Source: Serratia rubidaea (GTDB taxonomy: Bacteria > Pseudomonadota > Gammaproteobacteria > Enterobacterales > Enterobacteriaceae). Taken from it: 64,000 nt of DNA. Made by a program: the position numbers and the translations under genes. Every line of letters starts with the position of its first letter. The first letter of the stretch is position 1. The notes beneath the pieces are model-generated. The model worked only from the letters and a program-made list of their open reading frames with translations. It searched no databases and was not told the DNA's origin. Shown piece after piece: positions 21,322-30,956 of the stretch. The stretch is from assembly GCA_901472405.1 (NCBI GenBank), contig LR590463.1, positions 992,001-1,056,000 of the forward strand. The letters are read 5' to 3'.

Positions 21322-22623
21322 ATGCAAGAGCTGTTATCTGTCTGGAACTGGTTACTGGCGAATCCGCTGACTTACTCGCTGATGTCGATAGTCTTTCTGT
21401 TATTCGCCGGCTTCATTTCCTTTGTAGTCTGTAAACTGTTCCTGCTGGGCATTGTCAGACGCTTTATCTTACACACCCACAAGTCCGATCCGCTGGATAA
21501 GGATATGCGGGTCGCCAAGCGGCTGGCCCATATTGTGCCGGTGGTGACGGTTTATTTCCTGTCGCGCCTGGTGGTGGGGCTGCCGCCGGGGCTGCTGGAA
21601 ACCATTCAGGCGATCTGCGGCGTGCTGTTTATTATCGACTCGGCGATGTTGATTAATGAACTGCTGGATATCAGCAACAGCGCCTACATTCGCAAACACG
21701 GCGAAAAATCCCATTCGATCAAAGGCTATGTGCAGATCGGCAAGATCATCGTGTCGTCGATCGCCACCATTTTGGTGATCGCCACGCTGTCCAACAAGTC
21801 GCCGGTGATCATTATCTCCAGCCTGGGTGCGGTTGCCGCGGTGCTGATGTTTGTGTTCCAGCATACGCTGATTTCGCTGGTGGCCAATATTCAGCTGTCG
21901 TCCTCCAACGTGATTCAGTTGGGGGACTGGGTGGAGATGCCGCAGGGCAATATCAGCGGTGAAGTGACGGATATTGCGCTGCATACCATCACCATCCGCA
22001 ACTGGGACAACACTGTCTCCCGGGTGCCGACCAAGAACTTTATTACCGAAACCTATACCAACTGGCAGCCGATGTTCTCCTCGGGCGGCCGGCGCATCAA
22101 GCGCAGTTTCTTTATCGATCAGTCCAGCATCACCTTTGCCGACGGCGCGCTGCTGGAGCGGCTGAAAACGGTCTCGCCGGTGAAGTTCGCCGGGCTGAGC
22201 GCCTATCTCAGCACCAAGATGGAGACGCTGTCCGACGAACAGCTGATCCACCACGGCATCACCAATCTCGGCCTGTTCCGTAAATACCTGCTCGAATACC
22301 TGAAGGCGCGCGACGATATCCGTAATGATATGTACCTGGTGGTGCGTCAGCTGAGCCCGACTTCAGAAGGTCTGCCGATCGAGGTGTACTGCTTTACCTC
22401 CAAGGTGTTCTGGAGCGAGTACGAAGATACGCAGTCGGAAATTTTCGAATACATGTACGCCACGGCCCGCTATTTCGCGCTGGGCATTTATCAGAAGCCA
22501 TCGGGTATTGATATGAACAATATGATGCCGAAAAGAACGCGTCACGGCGGGCATGCTCTCCCCGCCGATCCGCCGGCGGGGGGCAACACTGTCAGCGTGC
22601 AGGACATCGAGCGCCGCCTTTAG
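21322..22623 (+). CDS. YbdG-type mechanosensitive channel (MscS family)
   Basis: A 433-residue membrane protein with several N-terminal helices. The MscS pore/beta-domain region reads AAVLMFVFQHTLISLVANIQ, GDWVEMPQGN, TITIRNWDNTVSRVPT and GGRRIKRSFFID. It is close in length and motifs to E. coli YbdG (miniconductance channel), which releases solutes on osmotic downshock. The start MQELLSVWNWLLANP at ATG 21322 is preferred to an in-frame ATG 36 bp upstream, since the hydrophobic segment follows closely. The C-terminal 40 residues are divergent and Gly/Pro rich. The frame is intact. Confidence 0.88.
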   Translation: MQELLSVWNWLLANPLTYSLMSIVFLLFAGFISFVVCKLFLLGIVRRFILHTHKSDPLDKDMRVAKRLAHIVPVVTVYFLSRLVVGLPPGLLETIQAICGVLFIIDSAMLINELLDISNSAYIRKHGEKSHSIKGYVQIGKIIVSSIATILVIATLSNKSPVIIISSLGAVAAVLMFVFQHTLISLVANIQLSSSNVIQLGDWVEMPQGNISGEVTDIALHTITIRNWDNTVSRVPTKNFITETYTNWQPMFSSGGRRIKRSFFIDQSSITFADGALLERLKTVSPVKFAGLSAYLSTKMETLSDEQLIHHGITNLGLFRKYLLEYLKARDDIRNDMYLVVRQLSPTSEGLPIEVYCFTSKVFWSEYEDTQSEIFEYMYATARYFALGIYQKPSGIDMNNMMPKRTRHGGHALPADPPAGGNTVSVQDIERRL

Positions 22624-22635
22624 GCGGGCATAACA

Positions 22636-24123
22636 CTAAAAGCCGTAGTCGCGCCAGCGGCGGTTCACCTGCTGCTTGATTGTCTCAGGAAAGGAGTGTT
22701 CAAAACTGGCGGTGGCGGCGCGCTGCCGCCCGGTGAATGCTTCCGGAAACAGACAGTTGATAATCATTTTGCCGCCTCTGCCGGCCTGCTTATCCTCGGT
22801 GTCCAGGTACGGCACCATAGGAATGCCGGGACTGTCGCTAAAATCATGGAAATCACGTTTCGGATGGCTGCGGGTCGCCAGCGCCCAGACCACCTGATTG
22901 ATATCGGTAATATCGATATCGTTGCCGACCAGAATGATTTTCGGCACCAGCCAGGCGACGTGCGAGGCGAAGAACCTGTCGGCAATCAGCCGCACCAGGC
23001 CGTCGGCGTCGGTGTTCAGCGCCGCCAGTTTTGCCCCATCCACCGACAGCACCAGCCAGCAGGTGGCGGCCTCATAGGAACACCAGGCCATATCGATCGG
23101 CAGTTGCTGTTGGCGACAGTGCTTCAGCGCCTCGGCGGAAATCATGGTGCCCCACAGCGTGTGGTTCTCTTCCGGCGGCGTGCCGGCGACGCAGATGGGT
23201 AAAATGGCGCGGTCGCGGTAGGTCACCGCCTTAACGTGGAACAGCGGCTGCGGCTTTCCTTCGGCGAAGGCATAGCCGTGGTACTCGCCCATCGGCCCTT
23301 CCATCGCAGTCTGATCGATACTGATTTCGCCTTCCACCACGATTTCCGCCGATGCCGGCACGTACAGGTCGTTGGTTTGACATTTGACCACCTCTACCGG
23401 CCGGCCGGTCAGCGCGCCGATATAGCCCGGTTCGCTGACCCAGGCGGGCAGCGGCATGCCGGCCACCGCCATGGCCGCCGGCGGTGCGCCCAGCACCATC
23501 GCCCAGGGGGTATTTTTGCCCTGTTCGCGCCACATTTGGTGGATCATGCCGATATGCTGCTGCGCCATCGCCGGGCCGACCAGCGTGCGCGGGTCGTGCA
23601 GCATGGCGCGCGCCACGGACCAGCTGTCCCAGCGGCCGTCGGGGGATTGCACCACGTGGAAGCCGTACGTGGCGAAGTAACGGCCGCCGTCTTCCTGATG
23701 CAGCAGCGGAATAGGGAAGCGCAGCAGATCGACATCGTCGCCCAGCAGCACGTTCTGCTGGCAGGGGGCGCTACTGACCCGAAGCGGTGCGATGGGCGTC
23801 CGATCGCCGGCGGCGATAATGGTCTCCAGTATTTCGCGCGGCGTGGCCTGTTTTGGCAGGCCGAAGTGGGCGGCGAGCCGGGTATAGCGCTGACCGTCGC
23901 GACGGCTTAACCCGGCCGGCGCGCCAAGGATCCGAAAGCCGTGCGGGTTATCCTCCAGCGCCTGAAACAGCGGCGCCGGCGCGCCGGTTTCGTACACCTT
24001 GCGGGTAATCGCGCCGGCTTCCAGCTCAGGGCTGACGGTGACGTCGATATCCAGCAGCTCCTGATGTGCGCGCAGATAGGCGATAAACTGGCGAAAGTCC
24101 GTGGCGGCAGGCAGATGGTCCAT
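22636..24123 (-). CDS. UbiD-family prenylated-FMN decarboxylase, ferulate decarboxylase (Fdc)-like
   Basis: A 495-residue protein with UbiD hallmarks: AMEGPMGEYHGYAFAEG (the E-x4-GPxGEYHGY active-site block), APPAAMAVAGMPLP, and the metal/flavin region SWSVARAMLHDPRTLVGP. Length (about 500) and the GEYHGY motif point to the Fdc-type subgroup, which decarboxylates unsaturated aromatic acids such as ferulic or cinnamic acid, rather than to the biosynthetic UbiD. It needs prenylated FMN made by a UbiX-type enzyme; none is encoded nearby. AAGGAGAAAATT precedes the ATG. It is convergent with the channel gene. The exact substrate is not readable. Confidence 0.85.
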   Translation of the reverse strand: MDHLPAATDFRQFIAYLRAHQELLDIDVTVSPELEAGAITRKVYETGAPAPLFQALEDNPHGFRILGAPAGLSRRDGQRYTRLAAHFGLPKQATPREILETIIAAGDRTPIAPLRVSSAPCQQNVLLGDDVDLLRFPIPLLHQEDGGRYFATYGFHVVQSPDGRWDSWSVARAMLHDPRTLVGPAMAQQHIGMIHQMWREQGKNTPWAMVLGAPPAAMAVAGMPLPAWVSEPGYIGALTGRPVEVVKCQTNDLYVPASAEIVVEGEISIDQTAMEGPMGEYHGYAFAEGKPQPLFHVKAVTYRDRAILPICVAGTPPEENHTLWGTMISAEALKHCRQQQLPIDMAWCSYEAATCWLVLSVDGAKLAALNTDADGLVRLIADRFFASHVAWLVPKIILVGNDIDITDINQVVWALATRSHPKRDFHDFSDSPGIPMVPYLDTEDKQAGRGGKMIINCLFPEAFTGRQRAATASFEHSFPETIKQQVNRRWRDYGF

Positions 24124-24549
24124 AATTTTCTCCTTAGTGACTGGTTGTTATCACTTTTCAGACTAGCCGAGAAGGAGCCATGGATCTGTGCGCAGGGCGG
24201 TGGTGTGGCGTATCGGGGCCGATGCCGATGCTGGGGGAGCGGGTCAGAGATACCGGTGTGGTGATGCAGTCTTACCGTGGGACGTTGACTAAACGATAAA
24301 AATTTACTTTATAGCGTTAGCCGTTATTTTATTGATGAATTTAATTAGCTATTTTTCTGTGACTATTCTTATTAATTATTTGGGTGTTATCTGTTTATCT
24401 TTCGGTGGCGGAGAATGGAATTGACTCTTTTTTTTATCGCTATCTATAATCAATTCGCGTGAGAGTAATATTCGCCTTGGTTATGATTATTAATCGGCCA
24501 AGGCGTTTTCTTGTGCAAACACACCAATATCATTGTTAAGGATATCAAA
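24124..24549. other. Intergenic region upstream of the first DUF4762 peptide gene
   Basis: 426 bp, AT-rich after about 24290. It holds the leftward promoter of the UbiD-like gene and the rightward promoter of the peptide gene. No other coding frame is convincing. Immediately before the peptide ATG is CAATATCATTGTTAAGGATATCAAA, whose shorter core TAAGGATATCA recurs before the second peptide gene. Confidence 0.5.
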
Positions 24550-24774
24550 ATGAAAAAGATGACCATGATGGAATCATCAAACATCATCGGCGGTTACTTT
24601 AACTGCTCCGAAACCACCTATGAAAAATCCACGGTGGGCGGCGCTGACACCTGTACCGCTGTCAGAAACTGCACCAACAAATTTGGTCAGCCGACCAAAG
24701 TGATGTTCTACGTGCCAGTAAGCAACTGCGCTGCGACCGGTGGCGGCACTACCCCGCCTCCAACGACGCCGTAA
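24550..24774 (+). CDS. DUF4762 family cysteine peptide with double-glycine leader, copy 1
   Basis: A 74-residue peptide. The leader MKKMTMMESSNIIGG ends in a double glycine (residues 14-15), as in bacteriocin-type leaders cut by peptidase-containing ABC exporters. The core has four cysteines at 19, 35, 41 and 60, and ends in a Gly/Thr/Pro tail (GGGTTPPPTTP). The family resembles DUF4762, small enterobacterial proteins of unknown role. ATG 24550 lies behind TAAGGATATCAAA. An earlier in-frame start would add 13 residues unlike the paralogue. No exporter, modification or immunity gene is adjacent, so an antimicrobial role is only a hypothesis. Confidence 0.8.
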   Translation: MKKMTMMESSNIIGGYFNCSETTYEKSTVGGADTCTAVRNCTNKFGQPTKVMFYVPVSNCAATGGGTTPPPTTP

Positions 24775-25170
24775 GCTGTTTTACCGGGTGCGGCGCGTTG
24801 CCGCACCCGATCGCTGAACTCTATTACATTTCTGTTATACGCCCATTCCCATCCGCATCATCTCTGACAATCTTATCCTTGACCAATATCGGCTGGGTGC
24901 CTTGCTTCGCGTATTTCACTTTATTATTTCCAGGTTGAGATATATATTTCATTTATATTAATTCCTGTCCTCCTTGAGTAGCGCGACTATTCCTTTGAAT
25001 TGTTCAGTCATATCCCATTATCGTCTCTTTATTACGGCAATGTTTTACTCTTTATTTTTTAGTGATTAGAATTAACGACGTAAGGAAAACATCATTTAAT
25101 GTATTCCGTATTTTCGGGTTTGACGTTTTTCTTATTTGATATATCAATATCATCATATAAGGATATCACA
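24775..25170. other. Spacer between the two DUF4762 genes, with a hairpin
   Basis: CGGGTGCGGC-gcgtt-GCCGCACCCG at 24785-24809 is a perfect 10 bp stem just after the first peptide gene and probably ends its transcript. The rest is AT-rich and presumably contains a separate promoter for the second peptide. I see no immunity-type reading frame in it. Confidence 0.55.
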
Positions 25171-25377
25171 ATGAAAAAAATGAGCATGAAAAAAGCTGAT
25201 AAGGTCATCGGCGGTTATATTCGTTTCTGTAGCCAGGAAAAATTTGAATGGGGCGCTGGGGGAGATAGCAATTTATGCTATTCGGTCGTAGAGTGCCGCA
25301 ATAAGTATGGCGTACCGCGCAAGACGATAAACGTTGTGGCCAGGAACTACTGCCCTACCCAGCCTACAACGCCTTAA
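25171..25377 (+). CDS. DUF4762 family cysteine peptide with double-glycine leader, copy 2
   Basis: A 68-residue paralogue of the peptide at 24550. The leader MKKMSMKKADKVIGG has the Gly-Gly at the same positions (14-15). Cysteines at 20, 36, 42 and 61 keep the spacing of copy 1 (16, 6, 19). The NKYGVP/NKFGQP block is shared, and the tail TQPTTP is a short version of the first. ATG 25171 follows ATAAGGATATCACA, almost the same leader as copy 1, so start and upstream region were duplicated together. A longer in-frame extension upstream looks non-coding. Confidence 0.8.
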   Translation: MKKMSMKKADKVIGGYIRFCSQEKFEWGAGGDSNLCYSVVECRNKYGVPRKTINVVARNYCPTQPTTP

Positions 25378-25417
25378 AATTTGCGCCTGCTGATGCGGGC
25401 AATTCCTGTAACAATCC

Positions 25418-25449
25418 CGGGTGCGGCAGCATTGCCGTACCCGTTTTTT
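25418..25449 (+). terminator. Intrinsic terminator after the second DUF4762 gene
   Basis: CGGGTGCGGCA, a short loop, then TGCCGTACCCG followed by TTTTTT. The stem resembles the hairpin after copy 1 (GGGTGCGGC), which suggests that the duplication included the terminator. Confidence 0.9.
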
Positions 25450-25610
25450 ATCCGTTATCTTCCCGTCGTACGCCGCTGTCGGGTGCAAACTTGTGATCGC
25501 ACCGTTAAATCTCCCGTCCGTTGTTGCTTAACGGTTAACGAGTGACTATGTTTGCAGCATGATCGACGCCGCTGTTATCTGCGTCACTGCTGATAGCTGG
25601 AAGGGGACAT

Positions 25611-26525
25611 ATGGCGGTTTCCGTACAGGCCCGGAGTGCCGGTTTTGATGAATGGCTGCAAAGCATCAACGCGGCCTGCGGGCGTTTTTGCGCCAATACG
25701 CTGGGGCCGGGGTTTAGCGGCGCGATGCGGACCTACCATACGCATGCGCTGCGGCTGAGTATTGTGGATGCGGCGCAGGCGCAACTGTACCGCACCCGGC
25801 GGGAGATTGCCCAGAGCAACGGCGGCTACTTTTTTACCGTATTTCAGCTGCGCGGCAGCGCCCTGATGGAGCAGGGCGAAAGGCGCGCCAGTCTGTCGGC
25901 CGGTGATATGACGCTGATTGACGCCGGGCAGCCCAGCAATTTTCTGTTCCAGCAGGACTCGCAGCAAATTTCGCTGCTGTTGCCGCGCGATTACCTCGAA
26001 GCGCCGGCGCGGCAGGGCAAGGTTCAGTGCGCCGTGCGTCTTGAGGCCGGCAGTTCGCTGGTCAGATTCAGCCATCAGCTGGTGCGTGGCTATCTCGACA
26101 GCCCAACGCTGGCAGCGGCAGAGAGCGAGGCGACGCTGAGCGCGCTGGCCAGCCTGCTGCGTCCGCTGCTGGCCGGCGGAGAGGGGGCGGACGCGGAGAA
26201 CGAGCGCGGTTTTAAGCAGGCGCTGAGCTTTATCGACCGTCATATTCAATCCGAGCATCTGCGGCCGGAGTGGGTGGCGGAGGAGAGCGGCATGTCGTTG
26301 CGCACGCTGTACCGGCTGTTCGCCCGCCACGGGCTGGTGGTGGCGCAGTATATTAAGCATCGGCGTCTGGAGCTGTGCGCGCAGGCGCTGCGCCATGCGC
26401 CGCCGCGGCAGAAACTCTCCCACCTCAGCGATGACTGGGGATTTCGCGACCACAGCCATTTTTCCACCGCGTTTAAAACGCACTTTGGCGTTTCGCCCAG
26501 TGAATACCGCAGGCGCTATCAGTAA
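25611..26525 (+). CDS. feaR: FeaR-like AraC-family activator of phenylacetaldehyde dehydrogenase
   Basis: A 304-residue regulator with an N-terminal sensor half (FTVFQLRGSALMEQGERRA, QISLLLPRDYLE) and a C-terminal AraC/XylS HTH pair (LRPEWVAEESGMSLRTLYRL and HFSTAFKTHFGVSPSEYRRR). Both halves resemble E. coli FeaR, which activates feaB and tynA for use of phenylethylamine. AAGGGG lies just before ATG 25611. The target gene feaB follows tail to tail, 28 bp away, unlike E. coli, where the two genes are divergent. Confidence 0.88.
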   Translation: MAVSVQARSAGFDEWLQSINAACGRFCANTLGPGFSGAMRTYHTHALRLSIVDAAQAQLYRTRREIAQSNGGYFFTVFQLRGSALMEQGERRASLSAGDMTLIDAGQPSNFLFQQDSQQISLLLPRDYLEAPARQGKVQCAVRLEAGSSLVRFSHQLVRGYLDSPTLAAAESEATLSALASLLRPLLAGGEGADAENERGFKQALSFIDRHIQSEHLRPEWVAEESGMSLRTLYRLFARHGLVVAQYIKHRRLELCAQALRHAPPRQKLSHLSDDWGFRDHSHFSTAFKTHFGVSPSEYRRRYQ

Positions 26526-26553
26526 TCCCCCGGACGGGCCGGGGGAAAGCCGC

Positions 26554-28053
26554 TCAGTAGCGGATACAGACGGATTTGCTTTCGGTGTAGGCGTCCAGCC
26601 AGTCCGGCCCGAAGTCGCGGCCGCTGCCTGACTGTTTAAAGCCGCCGAACGGCATATTGGCGTCAATCAGCGTATGGGTGTTGACCCACACCGTACCGGC
26701 CTGAATGCGCGGCGTATAGGACATCGCGGTTTGCAGGCTGGTGGTCCACAGGCTGGCGGTCAGGCCGTAATCGCTGTCGTTGGCCTTCTGCAGCGCCTCT
26801 TCACCGTCCGCCACCCGGATCAGGTTGACCACCGGGCCGAACACCTCTTCGCGCGTCAGGTTCAGGCTGTCGTCCGGGTTGACCACCAGGGTTGGCGGAA
26901 TATAGAAACCGTCGCCCGCCGGGCCGTCGGCGCCGCTGATCAGTTCGGCGCGCTTGTTTCTGGCGTCTGCCAGATAGGCGGCGACCTTATCGCGGTGCGC
27001 GCGGGAAACCAGAGGGTTGATCTGCGCCGCCGGATCCATGCCCGGCCCGACGCTGAGCGATTTCACCGCCTGCTCAAAGCCGGCGACCAGCTGGTCGTAA
27101 ATCGGCGCTTCGATATAGATACGCGAGCTGGCGGCGCACACCTGGCCCTGATTGAGGAAACTGCCCATCATCAGGCCTTCGACCACCTGCGGGATATCGG
27201 CGTCTTTCAGCACGATAGCCGGGTTTTTACCGCCCAGCTCCAGCGTGACGCGCGTCAGCCGGTCCGCGGCGGCGCGGGCAATGCCTTTGCCCACGGCGGT
27301 TGAACCGGTAAAGCTGACTTTGGCGACCTGCGGATGCTCGGTCAGCGCTTTGCCGCAGACGGCGCCGCTGCCGGTCACCACGTTGAATACCCCCGGCGGC
27401 ACGCCGGCTTCGCTGGCCAGCTCGGCCATCCGCAGCAGGGTCAGCGGCGTGGTTTCCGACGGTTTAATCACGATCGAACAGCCGGCGGCCAGCGCCGGCA
27501 TCACTTTCCAGATGCCGATCATCAGCGGGAAGTTCCACGGCACAATGCCGGCCACCACGCCAATCGGCTCTTTGCGGGTGTAGACCTGGTAATTGGCGCC
27601 CGGCGGCATCGGGATGGAAACGTCCAGCGTCTGGCCGGTAATTTTGGTGCTCAGCCCGGCGGTATAGCGCATCCAGTTCAGGGTGCAGCCTACTTCGAAC
27701 GCGCGGGAGATATTGATGGATTTTCCCTGCTCCAGCGTTTCCAGCTGCGCCAGCTCTTCGGCGTGCTGTTCCACCAGATCGGCATAGCGAAGCAGAATAC
27801 GTTCGCGCTCGGCCGGCAGACGCCGCGACCAGACGCCGTCGCGAAATGCCCGATGGGCGGACTGCACCGCGCGGTCGACGTCGCCGGCGCTGGCGTCGGC
27901 GGTGGTGGCGATTTGCCGGCCGTCGGCGGGGTTATACACCGGCAGGCGCGCTGCGGACTGCGAGCTTTGCCATTGCCCATCGATATACAAGCCGTGTTGA
28001 CGTTCGAGAAAGCGCAACACGTTGTCCATCACTGCTACGGTAGTATCAGGCAT
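26554..28053 (-). CDS. feaB: Phenylacetaldehyde dehydrogenase FeaB
   Basis: A 499-residue NAD-dependent aldehyde dehydrogenase, the same length as E. coli FeaB and similar throughout. Motifs are [11 protein letters not shown] near the start, [15 protein letters not shown] (substrate/cofactor), [21 protein letters not shown] (catalytic Glu) and [13 protein letters not shown] (nucleophilic Cys). It ends [13 protein letters not shown] 28053 (MPDTTVAV) with GGAGGG upstream is preferred to the start five codons earlier. It oxidises phenylacetaldehyde to phenylacetate, downstream of amine oxidase or of the decarboxylase encoded at 30957. Confidence 0.93.
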   Translation of the reverse strand: MPDTTVAVMDNVLRFLERQHGLYIDGQWQSSQSAARLPVYNPADGRQIATTADASAGDVDRAVQSAHRAFRDGVWSRRLPAERERILLRYADLVEQHAEELAQLETLEQGKSINISRAFEVGCTLNWMRYTAGLSTKITGQTLDVSIPMPPGANYQVYTRKEPIGVVAGIVPWNFPLMIGIWKVMPALAAGCSIVIKPSETTPLTLLRMAELASEAGVPPGVFNVVTGSGAVCGKALTEHPQVAKVSFTGSTAVGKGIARAAADRLTRVTLELGGKNPAIVLKDADIPQVVEGLMMGSFLNQGQVCAASSRIYIEAPIYDQLVAGFEQAVKSLSVGPGMDPAAQINPLVSRAHRDKVAAYLADARNKRAELISGADGPAGDGFYIPPTLVVNPDDSLNLTREEVFGPVVNLIRVADGEEALQKANDSDYGLTASLWTTSLQTAMSYTPRIQAGTVWVNTHTLIDANMPFGGFKQSGSGRDFGPDWLDAYTESKSVCIRY

Positions 28054-28218
28054 ATGCCCTCCTGTCATACGAAGAGAACGATCGGGAAAAATTGCACCGA
28101 TTTAGCATACGCGCGATGGCGGGAGGAAAATTTGCTCTGTCTGACAGTCGGTTTGTCCGCCGTGACAAAATGGCGGTGGTAGGGCCGGGGCGTCAGAGCG
28201 CCCCGGTTGTGGCGCGGC

Positions 28219-28857
28219 TCAGGAACTCAGCGTCGCCAGGCGGGTGGCGAAGCCGAGGAACAGCAGGCCGATCAGGCCATTGCCCAGCTTGGCCAGCCGT
28301 TTTTTATGGCTGAAGAAGTGCGCCAGCATGCTGCCGGCAAAGATCAGCGTGCTCAGATAGATAAAGCTGACCGACTCCAGAATCAGCGCCAGGATGGTGT
28401 AAGACAGCCCGGTATGCGCGTAGTTAAAGTCGATAAACTGCACGAAGAACGACACGTAAAACAAAATCGCCTTGGGATTGGTCAGGCTGAGCGTCAGCGC
28501 CTTGCGCAGAATGCTGTGGCCGCCTTCCAGCGCCTGGTGCTCCGGCTGAGTCTTTTGCACAAAGTTGGCGTAGAGGATCTTCACGCCCAGGAACAGCAGG
28601 TAGAACGCCCCCAGATAGCGCACCAGCGTAAACAGCAGCGGGGTGGTGCGGATCAGCGTAGCCACGCCGATGTAGGCGCAGAAGATCAAAACGGCGTCGC
28701 CGATAAATACGCCGAGCGCGGCGGTGTAGCCGGCGCGGATACCGCGTGAGATGCCGGTTTTCAGTACGAACAGGGTATTGGGGCCGGGCAGCACGATAAT
28801 AAATATCACCCCGGCCAGGTAGGTCCATAAATTCAGGACGCCGAAACTTTCTAACAC
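28219..28857 (-). CDS. leuE: Leucine efflux protein LeuE (LysE/RhtB family)
   Basis: A 212-residue inner-membrane exporter with about six helices. It has the family block [18 protein letters not shown] near the N-terminus, [10 protein letters not shown], and [20 protein letters not shown] in the middle. The length and the [11 protein letters not shown] start match E. coli LeuE, which exports leucine and some analogues. It is monocistronic, between feaB and tehB, all read leftward but well spaced. Confidence 0.9.
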   Translation of the reverse strand: MLESFGVLNLWTYLAGVIFIIVLPGPNTLFVLKTGISRGIRAGYTAALGVFIGDAVLIFCAYIGVATLIRTTPLLFTLVRYLGAFYLLFLGVKILYANFVQKTQPEHQALEGGHSILRKALTLSLTNPKAILFYVSFFVQFIDFNYAHTGLSYTILALILESVSFIYLSTLIFAGSMLAHFFSHKKRLAKLGNGLIGLLFLGFATRLATLSS

Positions 28858-29026
28858 GATAACCTCTCAAAATGCCTGGCCGCACCTGCGCGTTGATCGT
28901 CGTGAAGCAGCGCGGCGTAATCCCTGGCCCGTCTTTTGGCCGGGCGCGATCCTAACGCCGCGCGCCGAGATTGGCAACGCGATTCCCGCGTTAGCGCACA
29001 GATTGCCGCGCGACAGCGGCGCGCCG

Positions 29027-29635
29027 TCAGAGAGAGGCGGGCTTGCGCGCCAGCAGCGTGGCGAAGCGCAGCCTGATGCGGTTGCCGTTGGCGTCGGTTT
29101 TATGCAGCTCGCCGACGTCTTCATTGTATTTTACGATTTGCCACTCCCGGTAGTACTTCTTCAGCTCGTCGGGCTTAAAGGCGAAGGGGAACGGCAGCGG
29201 GCAGGGGAAGTCCGGCGTATCCATCGCGGCGACGATCAGGTTATGGCCGCCGCTGACGGTGGCGGCCTGCATATCCTGAATGATCGACGGGATTGCCGCA
29301 GGCTGCAGAAACATCATCACCACCGTGGAGAGAATAAAATCGTAGTCGCCCTGGAAGCGCAGGCTATTCAGATCCTGCACCGTGGCGCGGATATTGCTCA
29401 GCCCTTCGGCATCGATAATGCGGTTCAGCTCGGCGACCGCCACGGCGTTTTTATCCCAGGCGGTGACGTCAAACCCCTTCAGCGCCAGATACAGCGCGTT
29501 GCGTCCGCCGCCGCAGCCCAGGTCCAGCGCCTTGCCGGCGGGTATCTCGCCGGCGGCGGCGACCACTTCCGAATGGGTGCGGGTCAGGCCATATCTCTGA
29601 TGAAAATAGTCTTCTGGCTGGATGTCTGCAGACAT
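29027..29635 (-). CDS. tehB: Tellurite resistance methyltransferase TehB
   Basis: A 202-residue SAM-dependent methyltransferase. The SAM site is [20 protein letters not shown], followed by [26 protein letters not shown] and a C-terminal [13 protein letters not shown] are typical of TehB. It detoxifies tellurite and related anions by methylation. E. coli TehB has 197 residues. There is no tehA channel gene next to it. GGAG lies 6-10 bp before the ATG. Confidence 0.92.
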   Translation of the reverse strand: MSADIQPEDYFHQRYGLTRTHSEVVAAAGEIPAGKALDLGCGGGRNALYLALKGFDVTAWDKNAVAVAELNRIIDAEGLSNIRATVQDLNSLRFQGDYDFILSTVVMMFLQPAAIPSIIQDMQAATVSGGHNLIVAAMDTPDFPCPLPFPFAFKPDELKKYYREWQIVKYNEDVGELHKTDANGNRIRLRFATLLARKPASL

Positions 29636-29805
29636 GGGGGGCTCCTTGTACGGATTGAGTTTTTAAATTGCATGTAAAATACACCTTATTGCGCCGCTCT
29701 GCCATCGCAGAATCGCTATGCCGGCTTTTCCCTCCGCGGGGCTGGATCATCCGGCGCGGCTGGGATAACGTCTTGAGCGCAGATACCTTAACGATCAGGG
29801 AAAAG

Positions 29806-30909
29806 ATGCCTAATTATCGAATTTTCACCGGTCGCGCGCTGACGTTGACCGCGCTGCTGGCGCTGGCCGGCTGTACCAGCAATATCACGCCGCAGGCGCC
29901 CAGCCGCAGCCCGGCGGAGGTGAAGGCGCAGGTGGTCAGGCTGATGCCGGCCAACGCGCAGAACAAACAGGCGTGGGCCGGCGATATCACCGCCGCGTTC
30001 GCCGCCCAGGGGCTGGATCCCAGCGACGAGAACCTGTGCGCGGTGCTGGCGGTGACCGGGCAGGAGTCGACCTTCCACGCCGACCCGCAGGTGCCGGGGC
30101 TGTCGAAGATCGCCTGGCAGGAGATCGATCGCCGCGCCGATAAGCTGCATATTCCGCACTTTGTGGTGCGTACCGCACTGTTGCTCAAGTCGCCCAACGG
30201 CAAAAGCTACAGCGAGCGTCTGGACAAGGTGCGCAGTGAAAAAGAGTTGAGCGCCATCTTCGACGACTTTATCGATATGGTGCCGATGGGGCAGCGCCTG
30301 TTCGGCAGCCTAAACCCGGTGCGCACCGGCGGGCCGATGCAGGTCAGCATCGCCTTTGCCGAAGCGCATGCCAAAGGCTACCCGTACCCGATCGACGGTT
30401 CGATTCGCCGCGAAGTGTTCAGCCGCCGCGGCGGCATGTATTTCGGCATTATGCATCTGCTGGGCTATCCGGCCAATTACAGCCGCTCGCTGTATCGCTT
30501 CGCCGACTTTAACGCCGGCTGGTACGCCAGCCGTAACGCCGCCTTCCAGAGCGCGGTCAGCCAGGCCAGCGGCATTCCGCTGGCGCTGGACGGCGATTTG
30601 ATTATTTACGGCAGCGATAAGCCGGGCACCACTGAACTGGCGGTGCGCACGCTGGCGAAGCGGCTGGATATCAGCCATTCCGCTATTCGTCGCGCGCTGG
30701 AGAAAGGCGACACGCTGGAGTTTGAAGACACCGATCTGTATCGGCAGGTGTTTGCGCTGGCGGATAAAACCGCCGGGAAAAAACTGCCGCGTGAGATGCT
30801 GCCGGGCATTACCCTGGAAAGCCCGAAAATCACCCGTAAGCTGACCACCGCCTGGTTTGCCAAGCGGGTGGACGACCGGCGTCAAAGCTGTATGGCGCGC
30901 GCCCGTTAA
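29806..30909 (+). CDS. yaiW: YaiW-like outer-membrane lipoprotein (DUF1615)
   Basis: A 367-residue protein with lipoprotein signal and lipobox LALAGC, then a DUF1615 domain (AVTGQESTFHADPQVPGLSK, FSRRGGMYFGIMHLLGYP, YRFADFNAGWYASRNAAF). E. coli YaiW has this domain and was linked to uptake of proline-rich peptides together with SbmA. sbmA is not adjacent here. ATG 29806 is chosen because the signal peptide follows at once; an upstream in-frame extension is not supported. The frame is intact. Confidence 0.88.
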   Translation: MPNYRIFTGRALTLTALLALAGCTSNITPQAPSRSPAEVKAQVVRLMPANAQNKQAWAGDITAAFAAQGLDPSDENLCAVLAVTGQESTFHADPQVPGLSKIAWQEIDRRADKLHIPHFVVRTALLLKSPNGKSYSERLDKVRSEKELSAIFDDFIDMVPMGQRLFGSLNPVRTGGPMQVSIAFAEAHAKGYPYPIDGSIRREVFSRRGGMYFGIMHLLGYPANYSRSLYRFADFNAGWYASRNAAFQSAVSQASGIPLALDGDLIIYGSDKPGTTELAVRTLAKRLDISHSAIRRALEKGDTLEFEDTDLYRQVFALADKTAGKKLPREMLPGITLESPKITRKLTTAWFAKRVDDRRQSCMARAR

Positions 30910-30956
30910 GCGGGAGGCGGCCGGCGGGGGGAATCTTACGCCGACCGCCGGACGCG

